Assembly (NCBI RefSeq): GCF_000715075.1
Contig: NC_134084.1
Span: forward strand, 97,382,411 to 97,446,410
Reading direction: 5' to 3'
Source: Nicotiana tabacum
Taxonomy: Eukaryota > Streptophyta > Magnoliopsida > Solanales > Solanaceae
DNA: 64,000 bases
In this document: positions 1-10,048 of the stretch, one piece after another
Layout: every line of letters starts with the position of its first letter
Numbering within the stretch: the stretch's first letter is position 1
Program-made: the position numbers and the translations under genes
The notes under the pieces: model-generated
Database searches by the model: none
Told to the model about the DNA's origin: nothing
What the model saw: the letters and a program-made list of their open reading frames with translations, nothing else

Positions 1-74
1 ATTTCAAAAGATGATTTTCCTGACAATACTGATAGAAGCAACCTGTTTATGACATAAATGGTTGCCTCTACACA

Positions 75-722
75 TTAACCCCAAAATTTGAGAGGCAAAT
101 AACCTTGCAATCTAATGGCCCTGGCCACTTCCAGTAAGTGTCTTTGTTTTCTCTCCACCACCCCATTTTGTTGTGGGGTGTGAACACATGAACTTTGGTG
201 AATCATTCCATAAGATTGAAATAAGTTGTGCCATTCAGAATTGAAAAACTCAGATCCATTGTCACTTCTTATTACTTTCACAGTCACAACAAATTGAGTC
301 TTTACTAAGGCTAAAAACTGTCTCAAACATACAACCACATCACTCTTGAGCCTTAGTAAGTAAATCCATGTCATTCTACTACAATCATCTACTATAGTAA
401 GGAAAAATCTATGTCCACTATGAGTTTGTACTCTATATGGACCCCAAACATCTACATGAATCAATTGAAATGGCTTATCTAATCTACTTGTACTCATAGG
501 GAAGGGCAATCTGCCTTGTCTAGCCAAAGGACAGATTGTGCATTCCTTTATTTCATCATTATTAGCCTTGAACTTCATGTTTGGAATTTGTTTCACTACT
601 CTATCTGGAGCATGTCCAAGTCTTCCATGCCACACCTTTAAGTCCTCCTCCTGCACAGTAGATTTCTGAAGATGTACATTTGCAGCCTTGGCTTCAAGTT
701 TCTGATGCTGCAAGTTGTACAA
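75..722 (-). pseudogene. Copia pre-integrase zinc finger and integrase core fragment
   Basis: A 215-codon open stretch. It starts with the HHCC zinc-binding region of Copia integrases (WHGRLGHA, then CTICPLARQGR), followed by the integrase core. The three acidic catalytic positions are visible: D in HVDVWGPY, D in IRSDNGSEF and E in QQNGVVERK. Integrase joins the cDNA copy to host DNA in the nucleus. The domain itself looks intact, but upstream gag and protease are broken and the reading frame is not continuous with them, so it is called a pseudogene piece. The frame stops at 75, and the window ends before reverse transcriptase can be judged. Confidence 0.9.
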
Positions 723-812
723 AACCTTCTAATTCCTTACCAGTCCCCTTCACCTTCCCACTGTGAAGGTCCTGCATTATCCAGAAGTCAGGATAAAAGG
801 ATATAAAACATC

Positions 813-1136
813 TTAAGTCCCTTGTAAGCTTGGACACAGACAAGAGGTTATATTTAAAATTTGGAACATACAGAACATTCTTAACAATACTGTTTTCACC
901 AATTCTACTCTCTCCAGTACATTCAACATCAAGTAAAGTTCCATCAGGTAAATATACCTTTGTGCATTGCCTAGGATATTTGTGTTTATCTTGTCAAGTA
1001 GATCTCTAGTGTGAACCATGTGGTTGGTTGCACTAGAGTCTACTATCCAATTCTCATCTTTAACCTTTTCATTTATAACAAAGGTCTTAGATGTACCTGC
1101 AAAGCTTGCATTTTCACCTGTCCCTGCATTGATCAT
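813..1136 (-). pseudogene. Copia protease fragment with altered active site
   Basis: The peptide contains WIVDSSATNHM, matching the usual Copia aspartic protease signature in which D-S-G-A-T-N-H is typical. Here the glycine after D-S is serine, which would be expected to harm catalysis. After the signature the frame degrades (the consensus continues in other frames toward 740). It lies between the gag zinc knuckle (1237-1440) and the integrase piece (75-722), as expected for a gag-pol polyprotein read on the minus strand. Confidence 0.8.
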
Positions 1137-1236
1137 ATTACTCTTGAGTAAACATGATTGGCCTTCCTCCTTGTGCTACATTTGCAGCAGATGTGTTGAT
1201 CACTTGTTGTGCCTCCTGTGTATTTGCATTGGTCAC

Positions 1237-2234
1237 CTACTTTGTCATTGATTGTTGTTCCTCATGTATGCTTGCATTGGCCATAGGTCTTTGAGGAAAG
1301 CCTGTTGTCTTCTTCCTCATTTTGAAATCAGCTGGATATCCATGCAGCTTGAAGCAAGTGTCTCTTGTATGTCCTTTATAGTTGCAGTAATCACAGAATA
1401 GATTTCCTCTTCTGGGCTTATAATTGTTCCCTGAATTCATGCATTTGTTGGTGAATAGTGTTGTCCCATCGCCAATGTCTACAGACTAAGAGAACTTTCC
1501 CAAAGCTCTTTGGCTTTCTTCAGAGACTATCATAGAATATGCTTTGTTAACTGTAAGAACAGGGCTCATGATCAATATCTGACTTCTAGGTTGGCTATAT
1601 GTTTCATTTAACCCCATAAGAAACTGCAACAGCCTCTGATACTCAAAATGTTCAAAATAGCTCTTAGATTCTGGGCAGTCACACCCAAGGCAGGGCATCA
1701 AGGCATCATATTCCTCCCAGAGGTCTGTCAATTTGGAGAAATATGCAGAAACTGAGGAAATTCCCTACGATAAAGTTGCAATTTCTTTGTGTAGGAAGAA
1801 AATGCGAGATCCATCAACCTTATCATACTTATCTTTCAGATCAGTCCAGACTTTGTGTGTGCTAGATTTGTAGAAAATTCTACTAAGTAATTATGTGCTC
1901 ACAGCATTCATAATCCATGATAAAACTATTGCATTACACTTCTCCCAAAGCTCATGCAAGGATTGATCAAACTTATCCTTAGTACACCGTCCATCAACAA
2001 ATCCTAGCTTACTCTTACCAATTAGACCTTTTTCATAGATCTACTCCACAATGCATAGTTTTCAGATCCAGTTAGTTGAATAGAGATCAAGGAACTACCT
2101 AGAGTATCACAAGGCTGTAAATACAATGGGTGATAATGATCTATGCTCATTGCTGTACTTGTTCCAATTGAAGTTTCTTCTCCATTCGCCATTGCTAATA
2201 GATTCAGCTGATTCAAGGAATTATAGATTCGCAT
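1237..2234 (-). pseudogene. Copia gag remnant, three frame-broken pieces
   Basis: Piece one (2022-2234) has the Copia gag N-terminus: HPLYLQPCDTLGSSLIS followed by LTGSENYALWSRSM. Piece two (1486-1731) has the UBN2-type middle with FLMGLNETYSQPRSQILIM. Piece three (1237-1440) has the zinc knuckle CDYCNYKGHTRDTCFKLHGYP (CX2CX4HX4C), which binds element RNA in the capsid. Stops and frameshifts separate the pieces, and the segment 1732-2021 carries the middle of gag in broken frames. Start is taken just downstream of the primer binding site at 2357-2369. Confidence 0.82.
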
Positions 2235-2356
2235 CGCAAATAAAAAAGAGCAGAAGCTAGGTTAACTAATTGAGGAAAAACTCGAACAATCAGCAACAAA
2301 ATGATTCTGCAGAAAGCAGAAGATATCCACCACAACAATCGTGTATTTAGCCCCTG

Positions 2357-2516
2357 GGCTCTAATACCATGATGAAGCTCGTAGATTAGATCAATTGGAG
2401 CTAAGAAGAAGATGAACAAGAAGGTTCTAGAATGAAGAACACATTGGAGAGCATGTAAGCTGAAAATGATTGTATATTCACTCTATAAAAACTGAATACA
2501 AGGAAATATGTCCTAC
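2357..2516 (-). repeat. Copia 5' LTR inner part with primer binding site
   Basis: GGCTCTAATACCA at 2357-2369 is one base off the complement-side form of TGGTATCAGAGCC, the primer binding site for initiator methionine tRNA read on the minus strand. The LTR begins directly next to it at 2370 (TGATGAAGC on the plus strand, so it ends in CA in the element's sense). It runs to 2516, where element A starts, and resumes at 9595. Confidence 0.82.
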
Positions 2517-3860
2517 TGTTGCTCCTAAACGCACACGTAAGTATACGTGGTCGTACAAGTAATAAAATGATAAGTCGAGTGTCGAACCCACAGAGACTTA
2601 TATCAACTACTCACTAAACAACAATATTGTTATTCCGTAAAGCTAAGTTCAAGTTCAAGAGTTTAATTGTGCTAACTACAATTCTAAGTAATAACTAAAT
2701 TATCAAGCAGTAGAATGATTGTTATGTATTCAATAGAGACAACTATTTCAGGGTTATGATCTATTCATCAATCCTATTGTATTCTAATTAACTCTCCATT
2801 TCATATAATTCACTCATGGTTGCTAATTAATCAATAAACTCATAGCCTTCTCCCGAAGTACTATTCACTTATTCGCAATAGATTAACGCCTATATTCATA
2901 TGAAATTAATCTATTAAGAACGCATTAAGATCACGATATTTAATTAAGAACGGTGACTAGGTATATTCCTATCCTAACCACAAATCCGCCCCACCTAAGG
3001 GTTAAGATCATGCTCTCTTCAATTCTTATCTAATCTAAACACGACTTTTCCAAGCATAGCATAGATAGTAAATAGAACCTAACTGCTGGCCAGACAATTA
3101 AGCAATTAAACACAAAATTGAAGAAACAACCATATATTGATGAATTATAATCAAGGTCAAGCTAATATCAAACAACAATATTCATGGCTAAATCACAACC
3201 CCAGAACAATGGGTGTTTAGCCACTCATGATGTAATAAAACAATTGCATCAGTTTTGAATAACTAAAAATAGTAGAAAAGATGAAGTAATCCGAGATGTT
3301 CTTGTGTGTATTTTTGCTCCAAAGTGCGTCTCCCCACGCTAAGCTCTGTCAAAAGTCCTCAAAATAACGTTTTTATATGTATTTATACCAAGTAGGGTCT
3401 GGCCCAGACTAAACATCTTCTCCTGCGCGAAATAGGACTCTGGCTCTGTGAAATTTGTACAGCCGCGCCGCACCATGCGACGCGCTAATGGAAATTATCA
3501 GCAGCCTCAACTTTTCACATCAGGCAGCATTTTACACTGCTGCACCGCGCCTTGCGGCGTCCTATGTGGTGCGGCAGTGTAATTTTCTCAGAGTGAACTT
3601 ATTTCGTCCTCTTTTAACATCCCGACTTGGTACACGACCTCCGAACACGATCCCGGCTTATTGTCTTGGGCTTTTACTCAGACTTCAAAGCTCCAAATCA
3701 CTTGAATTCATTCCATAACGCCTACATAGATCGGAATCACTCCTACAAGGCATAAAACACATATTTAGTGCAAAACACTAGCGATTAAAGCTCAAACTCA
3801 ATTAAAATGCAGTAAATTAGAGTGCAATAAGCCACTAAAATACACAATTATAGCCTATCA
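2517..3860 (-). repeat. Element A 3' LTR
   Basis: Starts TGTTGCTCC and ends TAGCCTATCA on the plus strand. It matches the right LTR nearly base for base along its whole length. In element sense it holds a cluster of CG-rich inverted words (about 3461-3580), then a TATAAAT box (3381-3388), and near its end the U5 box containing CTCTGTGGGTTCGAC (about 2584-2599). Confidence 0.95.
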
Positions 3861-3901
3861 TCAACACCCCACACTTAAACCATTGCTCGTCCTCGAGCAA
3901 T
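3861..3901 (-). promoter_or_regulatory. AGGA hairpin and polypurine tract at element A 3' LTR
   Basis: Minus strand: perfect 8-bp stem ATTGCTCG-AGGA-CGAGCAAT (3882-3901), then GGTTTAAGTGTGGGGTG directly before the 3' LTR. The G-rich run is the expected primer for plus-strand DNA synthesis. The hairpin form recurs with different stem bases in B, C and E. Confidence 0.82.
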
Positions 3902-5371
3902 CAAACTACACTTTATATAGACACAACCTTTTTAAGCAATTCTCCTAACTCATCATACCAAGAATATTTAAAATAGACTAAGCACAAGAGTGTAACATCT
4001 TCACCTCAAGATTTGACTCACAAGTACCACACATTATTCACAACTTACTCACTTACTCTACATAGAGGTCAATGACACTACCTTTCCTTCATGAATCAAG
4101 TGACCTCACACAATAAAAGAGAGTAGTTCCACACAATAAAATTTAAGAACAATTAGGAACTCAAGATAGAAAGAATTCACTCACTCTCAGAAATAACATT
4201 CATATGCCACAAAAGATGCACCATAGGCTTGCCCGTAGTGTACTACTCTACTAATCAAGCCTATTCAGTTTAGGATCAGGTATGACTTTATTTGGTTGTA
4301 ATGTAGGCTGCGGGACGGGTATGATACATTTAGATATAAGAGTGACTATACCTCCCTAAGCACTTTAATACATACAACGTTGAAAACCCTATACTTATGT
4401 CAAACCATAACTCCACCTTCACATCAATGTACATTAACTCCATACTTCTTTAAGCACAATTACATCAACAGTCACCACTATCAGCAATACAACTAATTTT
4501 TTTCTTTTCCAATTCAAGTGGCTCTTACTTTTTCAAAACAGTGCACCTTTCTCCTTATTACATTAGTTCCACTCAAAAGCTAACCCAACCACCCCACACT
4601 TTAACTTTTACAAAGTTCATAACAATTCAAGTGCTCATGAGAGGTGAAAATGTTCAAATAGATGGTTAATTCAAACAACTGGGTAAGGCTTGTAATGTGG
4701 TTGCCAAAGAAACAAGATTACAGGCTCAAAGGGGTTAACTATGATACATAGCAATTAGGCGGGTAAAGTATATGTATGGCTCAAAAAAGAAATGCCTATA
4801 TCACTTCCAAGATTGAACAACACTACTATTTCGCTTTGCAAACACACGGGGCAAGTTCTAGACATCAAATGTAATGCACAGAATAACACGAAACCTTACA
4901 CACACATGGCACATAACTCACTCAGGATTGAACTCATCAAGACACTCTAGTCAAAGAAGTTAAGCAAAGTTAAGATCATACAATTTAAGGTACTTATACA
5001 AGAGTCAAAAATTGAGCCTAAGCGTCACCACTAAAGTACTCACTATTCCCAAGGCATGAAAAGGTTAAAAGAGATTGCTTCAATTCAAAACATAGCACAA
5101 GACTTCCTATTTCTAAAAAATAAAAATAACTAACTATACCCGGTTCAAACAAAACCCTTGAAAAAGAACCGCGACACAAAGAAAAATCAAGGGAAAATTG
5201 CTACACTACCTACAAAGAAAATCTTTTTCTTCTTTTTCTTTAGACTTAAATCCCTCAAGAAAACTGTCTAGGAGATCCATCGTCGGGAAAAGTCCAATTT
5301 TTTTATTTTTTTTTCTTCGATTTCTTTCCCAGCAAATAAATGCTACAACTTCCTACTATCATCTAGAGAAT
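3902..5371 (-). other. Element A non-coding tail
   Basis: About 1.5 kb with no open frame of note. It is clearly related to 37720-39090 in element C and, more distantly, to 44990-46300 in element G (shared stretches around the box GATGATGGATCTCCTAG and around GGGCAAGCCTATGG). Conservation between families with different ORFs suggests a cis role, not coding. Confidence 0.7.
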
Positions 5372-5413
5372 TCTCCCACCCCACACTTATATTATGCATA
5401 GTCCTCGATGCAT
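5372..5413 (-). other. Internal AGGA hairpin plus polypurine-like tract, element A
   Basis: On the minus strand the hairpin (5394-5413) has arms ATGCAT and ATGCAT closing on G-AGGA-C with one mismatch. It is followed by TAAGTGTGGGGTGGGAGAA (5372-5390). This is a second copy of the hairpin-plus-purine arrangement found next to the 3' LTR at 3861-3901. Confidence 0.75.
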
Positions 5414-5640
5414 GATCATAAAGAAATATTAAAACAAGGGTGAGAAATACCCCCTGAGACTCTCTCAGACCTAGCTCGGACATGATCTTCAATATTAAGG
5501 GCTGAGATGACCCCACACTTAAGATCAAACATGCTCTTCAACTTCAACTTTGGGTACTCAGACTTCTCCTACTCTGCAAAATAAAAACAACACAAAACTT
5601 TACACTAAAAAAAAATTAATCAATAGATAAAAGATATACA

Positions 5641-5690
5641 GGTTGGGTTGCCTCCCAACAAGCGCCTTATTTATAGTCGTGGCACGACTC
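5641..5690 (-). other. Conserved post-ORF RNA block, copy in A
   Basis: Minus strand, just after the protease stop. A hairpin AGTCGT-GCC-ACGACT (5675-5689) is followed by ATAAAT, GGCGCTTG and then GTTGGG-AGGCAA-CCCAAC, itself a perfect 6-bp stem. The same block with identical spacing occurs in element C (37374-37420) and element G (42231-42278). Confidence 0.8.
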
Positions 5691-5701
5691 TGCTATTCTG
5701 C

Positions 5702-6517
5702 TCAGGCTGGGCGCTTTCTCTTTTTCTTTCTCCCATGAAATCTAGCCTTTTTGCACGCTCTCGGAAGGTCTCCTCTTTCATCTCTGGTTCTTTTCTCAAT
5801 CATCTTAACACGCTCAGCTGGAAATACCACCTCCTTTAACTCAGTTGTCCCATCTAGATCACTATAATTTACATAAGGACTCTGCTTTATCCCCTTCGAT
5901 TCTACCACAGTAATCATGCACAAGTTCTCATAATGCTTAGGAAGCTTAAGTGCCTTGTACACATTAAAAGTGACCTCCTCATCGTCAACTCTCATTTTTA
6001 ACTTCCCTGCTCTCACATCAATAATTGCTCCACCAGTAGCTAAGAATGGTTGCCCCAAAATAATGTGCACTTCCTCATCTGCCTCGTAATCAAGAACAAT
6101 AAAATTAGCAGGAAGAATAAACTTTCCCACTCGAACTAACACATCCTCAATAATTCCTTCGGGCATGACTAGTGACCTATCTGCTAGTTGTAAAGTGATT
6201 GTAGTAGGTCTAAGCGCCCCCAGTCCGAGTTGCTTGATCAAAGAGGATGACATCAAATTTATACTGGCCCCTAAATTACACAAGGCTCTACCAACTTCTT
6301 GTTTTCCAAGAGACAAAGGAATTGTGAAACTCCCAGGATCCTTCAACGTAGGAGGAAGTTCACTCTGAACTCTGGCACTACACTCTTCAGTAAGTGCAAC
6401 TGTTTCGAACTCTGCATGTCTTTGTTTGTTTGCCACAATATCTCTGAGATACCTTGCATACTTAGGCACTTCCTGCAAAATTTCCACCAAAGGCAGATTC
6501 ACACTCACTTGGCTCAA
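5702..6517 (-). pseudogene. Element A aspartic protease region, catalytic Asp replaced
   Basis: A 271-codon open frame. The Athila-type retropepsin signature usually reads D-L-G-A-S; here it reads LCNLGASINLMS, so residue 81 is Asn where the catalytic Asp should be. The second half (IILGQPFLATGGAIIDV) is the usual C-terminal protease strand pair. The protein then ends with a basic tail (GRKKKRKRP) and a stop at 5702 instead of running into reverse transcriptase. Element C keeps Asp at the same place and has the same basic tail. The loss of Asp makes this copy catalytically dead; the tail could be a nuclear or RNA-binding patch (inference). Confidence 0.85.
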
Positions 6518-6519
6518 AA

Positions 6520-8109
6520 TATCTAGGAATTTCTTATACTTAGCATCATCTTTTTGCTTCTACAGTCTTTGTGGAAACGGAGGTGGTGGCCTAGTCTCAA
6601 TTACTGGCTTGGGTCCTTTATCATGTTTCTCATTCCCCTCAACTGGCTTGGGGGCTAATTCTCCTTCAGGATGATCTGTATTCTTCTTTTTCTTTGGAAC
6701 TTCTTCTAGTGCTCTTCCATTTCTCAAGGTAACCACGTTGACTTAAGCTTTAGGATTGGGCTCGGTATCAGTTGGAAGAGCTCCAGCTGGTCTAGTGTTT
6801 TGAGCACTGGCAAGCTATCCTATTTGACGCTCCAAATTTCTCACTGTTGTGGCGAGGGCTTGCTGTTCAGCCATCACTTTCTTAGAGAGGGCTTGCTGTT
6901 CATCCATCACTTTTTTCAACATGTCTTCAAGGTAATTTGTAGGACTCACTTGTTGTTCAACCTGAGGTGGTCTATATTGCTGTTGAGGTACTTGAGGCTT
7001 ATATTGATTCTGAGGAACTTGGTTTCCACCCCAAGAGAAGTTTGGGTGGTCCTCCAGTTGGGATTGTAAGTGTCCCCATACTGATTTGTTTGGCCTCGAT
7101 TTGCATTACCCACAAAATATACAGACTCTGGATTTGCTGGGCATATATTGCTCATGTGACCCTCTCCACATACTTCACAAAATATTTGAACTTGTTGTAC
7201 CTGTTGCTTGTTGATACTCAAGTTCATCTGGTTGACTTGATTGGTCAGTGTAGAAATCTGCGCTGATAATGCTGAGACGACATCTAACTCAAGAACCCCT
7301 GCAGACTTTTGCACTGTGTGTCTGCCCATCTCTGCTTGCCAATCCGGATTGCTCTTGGAGAATTTATTCAATAATGCATATATCTCGTCAAAGCTTTTCT
7401 CCAACACTTGACCCCCAGCTGCAGCATCTACCACGATCTTTGTTTCAGAATGTAGCCCTTCTATGAAAGTGTGAGCTAACACTTCATTCGTCTGATTTTG
7501 ATGATGACAGTCTCTGAGTAGCCCCTTGAACCTTTCCCAAGCTGAGTATAAAGATTCCCCCGCTTTCTGTTTGAAGGCAACTATCTCACTTCTGATCTTT
7601 GTAGTTTTGCCCGAAGGGAAGAACCTTGCCAGAAATTTTCTCGCCAAATCATTCCATGTTGTAATTGAATTAGCTGGTTCTGCCTTTAGCCACCGCTTAG
7701 CCTCGCCCAATAGAGAGAATGGAAAAAGTGTGAGCCTCACATAATCTGGAGTGACCCCGTTAGTGATGTAAGTATCACTAATCTCCAAGAAGTTCAGAAT
7801 ATGCTGCTTTGGATCCTCGTGTGGAAGACCCATAAATTGCCCGTTTGCATGAAGCAGCTGGATCATGCTCTGTTTCAGTTCTAAGTGCCCAGTGATCCTG
7901 GGCTTCACTATACTGGAGGTGACATTAGCAACGCTGGGCATCGCCACCTCCTGAACAGCCATGGGTTGCTCCTCTGCCATGTCCACGGGAAATTGAACAA
8001 GTGCCTGAATATTATTCGTGTCCCTTGCTTCCCTCAACCTCCTGTGAAATGTTCTCTCAGGTTCAGGATCAAAGCCTTGAAGTCGGTCTTGGCTTCTAAC
8101 CCTACGCAT
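6520..8109 (-). pseudogene. Element A gag (Athila type), frameshifted near its C-terminus
   Basis: The open part (8109 down to 6946, 387 codons) holds a retrotransposon gag domain: FLEISDTYITNGVTPDYVRL, then LFPFSLLGEAKRWL and WNDLARKFLARFFPSGKT. Next comes a zinc knuckle CEVCGEGHMSNIC (CX2CX3HX4C) and the Athila hallmark YNPNWR. Just after that hallmark the frame shifts; the remaining Gln/Pro-rich and repeated E-Q-Q-A-L segment is readable in other frames down to about 6520, where protease begins. Gag would form the cytoplasmic particle. The length of the intact part is normal for Athila gag, so one small frameshift is the main lesion. Confidence 0.9.
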
Positions 8110-8207
8110 TCAATCAAAGTTCCTGAGATCCGAGCAACAATAAAGTAACGTTAGACTCGATGAAATAAACAATTAAAGCAAAAATTAGCAAGTAGCTAAT
8201 ATTCAAG

Positions 8208-8225
8208 TCCCCGGCAATGGCGCCA
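8208..8225 (-). promoter_or_regulatory. Element A primer binding site
   Basis: On the minus strand this reads TGGCGCCATTGCCGGGGA, one base from the form typical of Athila-type elements (which I recall as matching tRNA-Asp; not checked here). It lies 6 bases inside the 5' LTR end. It would prime minus-strand cDNA synthesis. Confidence 0.88.
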
Positions 8226-8231
8226 AAAACT

Positions 8232-9589
8232 TATTGCTCCCAAACGCACACGCAAGTATACGTGGTCGTACAAGTAATAAAATGATAAGTCGAGTGTTGA
8301 ACCCACAGAGACTTATATCAACTACTCACTAAACAACAATATTGTTATTCCATCAAGCTAAGTTCGAGTTCAAGAGTTTAATTATGCTAACTACAATTCT
8401 AGGTAATAACTAAATTATCAAGAAGTAGAATGATTGTTATGTATTCAATAGAGACAACTATTCTAGGGTTGTGATCGATTCACCAATCCTATTGTGTTCT
8501 AATTAACTCTCCCTTTCATATAATTCACTCATGGTTGCTAATTAATCAATAAATTCTCTCATAGCCTTCTCCCGAAGTACTACTCACCTATTCTCAATAG
8601 ATTAATGCCTATATTCCTATGAAATTAATCTATTAAGAACACATTAAGATCACGATATTTAATTAAGCACGGTGACTAGGTATATTCCTATCCTAACCAC
8701 AAATCCGCTCCCCTAAGGGTTAAGATCATGCTCTCTTCAATTCTTCTCTAATCTAAACACGGCTTTCCCAAGCATAGCATAGATAGTAAATAGAACCTAA
8801 CTGCTGGCCAGACAATTAAGCAATTAAACACAAAATTGAAGAAACAACCATATATTGGTGAATTATAATCAAGGTCAAGCTAATATCAAACAACAATATT
8901 CATGGCTAAATCACAACCCCAGAACAATGGGTGTTTAGCCACTCATGATGTAATAAAACAATTGCATCAGTTTTGAATAACTAAAAATAGTAGAAAAGAT
9001 GAAGAAATCTGAGATGTTCTTGTGTGTATTTTTGCTCCAAAGTGCGTCTCCCCATGCTAAGCTCTGTCAAAAGTCCTCAAAATAACGTTTTTATATGTAT
9101 TTATACCAAGTAGGGTCTGGACCAGACTAAACACCTTCTCCTGCGCGAAATAGGACTCTGGCTCTGTGAAATTTGTACAACCGCGCCGCACCATGCGCCG
9201 TGCCATGCGGCACACTAATGGAAATTATCAGCAGCCTCAACTTTTCGCATCAGGCAGCATTTTACACTGTTGCGCCGCGCCTTGCGGCATCCTATGCGGC
9301 GCGGCAGTGTAATTTTCTCAGAGTGAACTTATTTCGTCCTCTTTTAACATCCCGACTTGGTACACTACCTCCGAACACGATCCCGGCTTAATGTCCTGGG
9401 CTTTACTCAGACTTCAAAGCTCCAAATCACTTGAATTCATTCCATAACGCCTACATAGATCGGAATCACTCCTACAAGGCATAAAACACATATTTAGTGC
9501 AAAACACTAGCGATTAAAGCTCAAACTCAATTAAAGTGCAGTAAATTAGAGTACAATAAGCGACTAAAATACACAATTATAGCCTATCA
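8232..9589 (-). repeat. Element A 5' LTR
   Basis: Right-hand copy of the LTR. The terminal dinucleotide next to the primer site is TA instead of TG on the plus strand, a likely deamination change. TATAAAT is at 9099-9106 and the CG-rich inverted words are at about 9179-9310, upstream in element sense. It is directly followed by the CCTAC duplication at 9590. Confidence 0.95.
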
Positions 9590-9594
9590 CCTAC

Positions 9595-9730
9595 TTATAT
9601 ACAATGTGTATGACAGTTGGACTAATCATTCTCCACTAACTATCTAACCACTAACCACATAATTAGTTATAACTAACCTTCAGCTAACTACACTAACTCA
9701 CGTGACTATCATGTGTCACTCTTCTCCTCA
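9595..9730 (-). repeat. Copia 5' LTR outer part
   Basis: Continues the LTR broken at 2516; together the halves give a short LTR of about 280 bp. The boundary with element A is fixed by the CCTAC duplication. The outer end at 9730 is placed at a CA (TG in element sense, starting TGAGGAGAAGAG) and cannot be confirmed because the other LTR is outside the window. Confidence 0.62.
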
Positions 9731-10048
9731 ATATCCCCAATTTATGACCTACTATATTGTTCGTTATATAAATAGGTAAATGCTTTTTTCCATTATAAAT
9801 AGTAATAGTAATGGCCGGATCATTATAGGTATAACGATAGATAACCATAATCAAGTTATTACTTAGTTTTTTCCTACTGAAATAGATTTATTATTCTACT
9901 ACATTTTATTTAAGAATACGAGAATAACTTAGTGCTTGTTCAGATATCTTGATTAAACTCTTAATTAATTTTTGCCGTCAGAATAATATTTTTACTAATT
10001 TAAATATATATTTACATATTATATACACGTTACACGTTTTTTATTTAA
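9731..10048. other. AT-rich intergenic stretch
   Basis: Between the Copia LTR and the Helitron. AT-rich with no ORF, repeat pair or RNA gene that I can recognise. Confidence 0.5.

Larger units (their letters stand above)
2517..9589 (-). mobile_element. Element A: Athila-like Ty3/Gypsy retrotransposon, gag-pro only
   Basis: Two LTRs (2517-3860 and 8232-9589, 1344 and 1358 bp) are flanked by the 5-base duplication CCTAC, so this is a clean insertion into the Copia LTR. In minus-strand order it has 5' LTR, primer site, gag, protease, a ~1.8 kb non-coding tail, polypurine tract and 3' LTR. No reverse transcriptase, RNase H or integrase is present, and there is no space for them between protease and LTR. 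Mobilisation would therefore need enzymes in trans. Element C has the same reduced layout, so this is a family feature rather than random loss. Confidence 0.93.
1..9730 (-). mobile_element. Ty1/Copia retrotransposon, left part outside window, interrupted by element A
   Basis: Read on the minus strand the order is LTR, primer binding site, gag, protease, integrase, which is the Copia order (integrase before reverse transcriptase). Reverse transcriptase and the 3' LTR lie beyond base 1. The 5' LTR is in two pieces (2370-2516 and 9595-9730) because element A inserted in it with a CCTAC duplication (2512-2516 and 9590-9594). Several stops and frame changes break the polyprotein, so it is an old inactive copy. 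The outer LTR end at 9730 is inferred from a CA dinucleotide and is less certain than the inner end. Confidence 0.88.
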
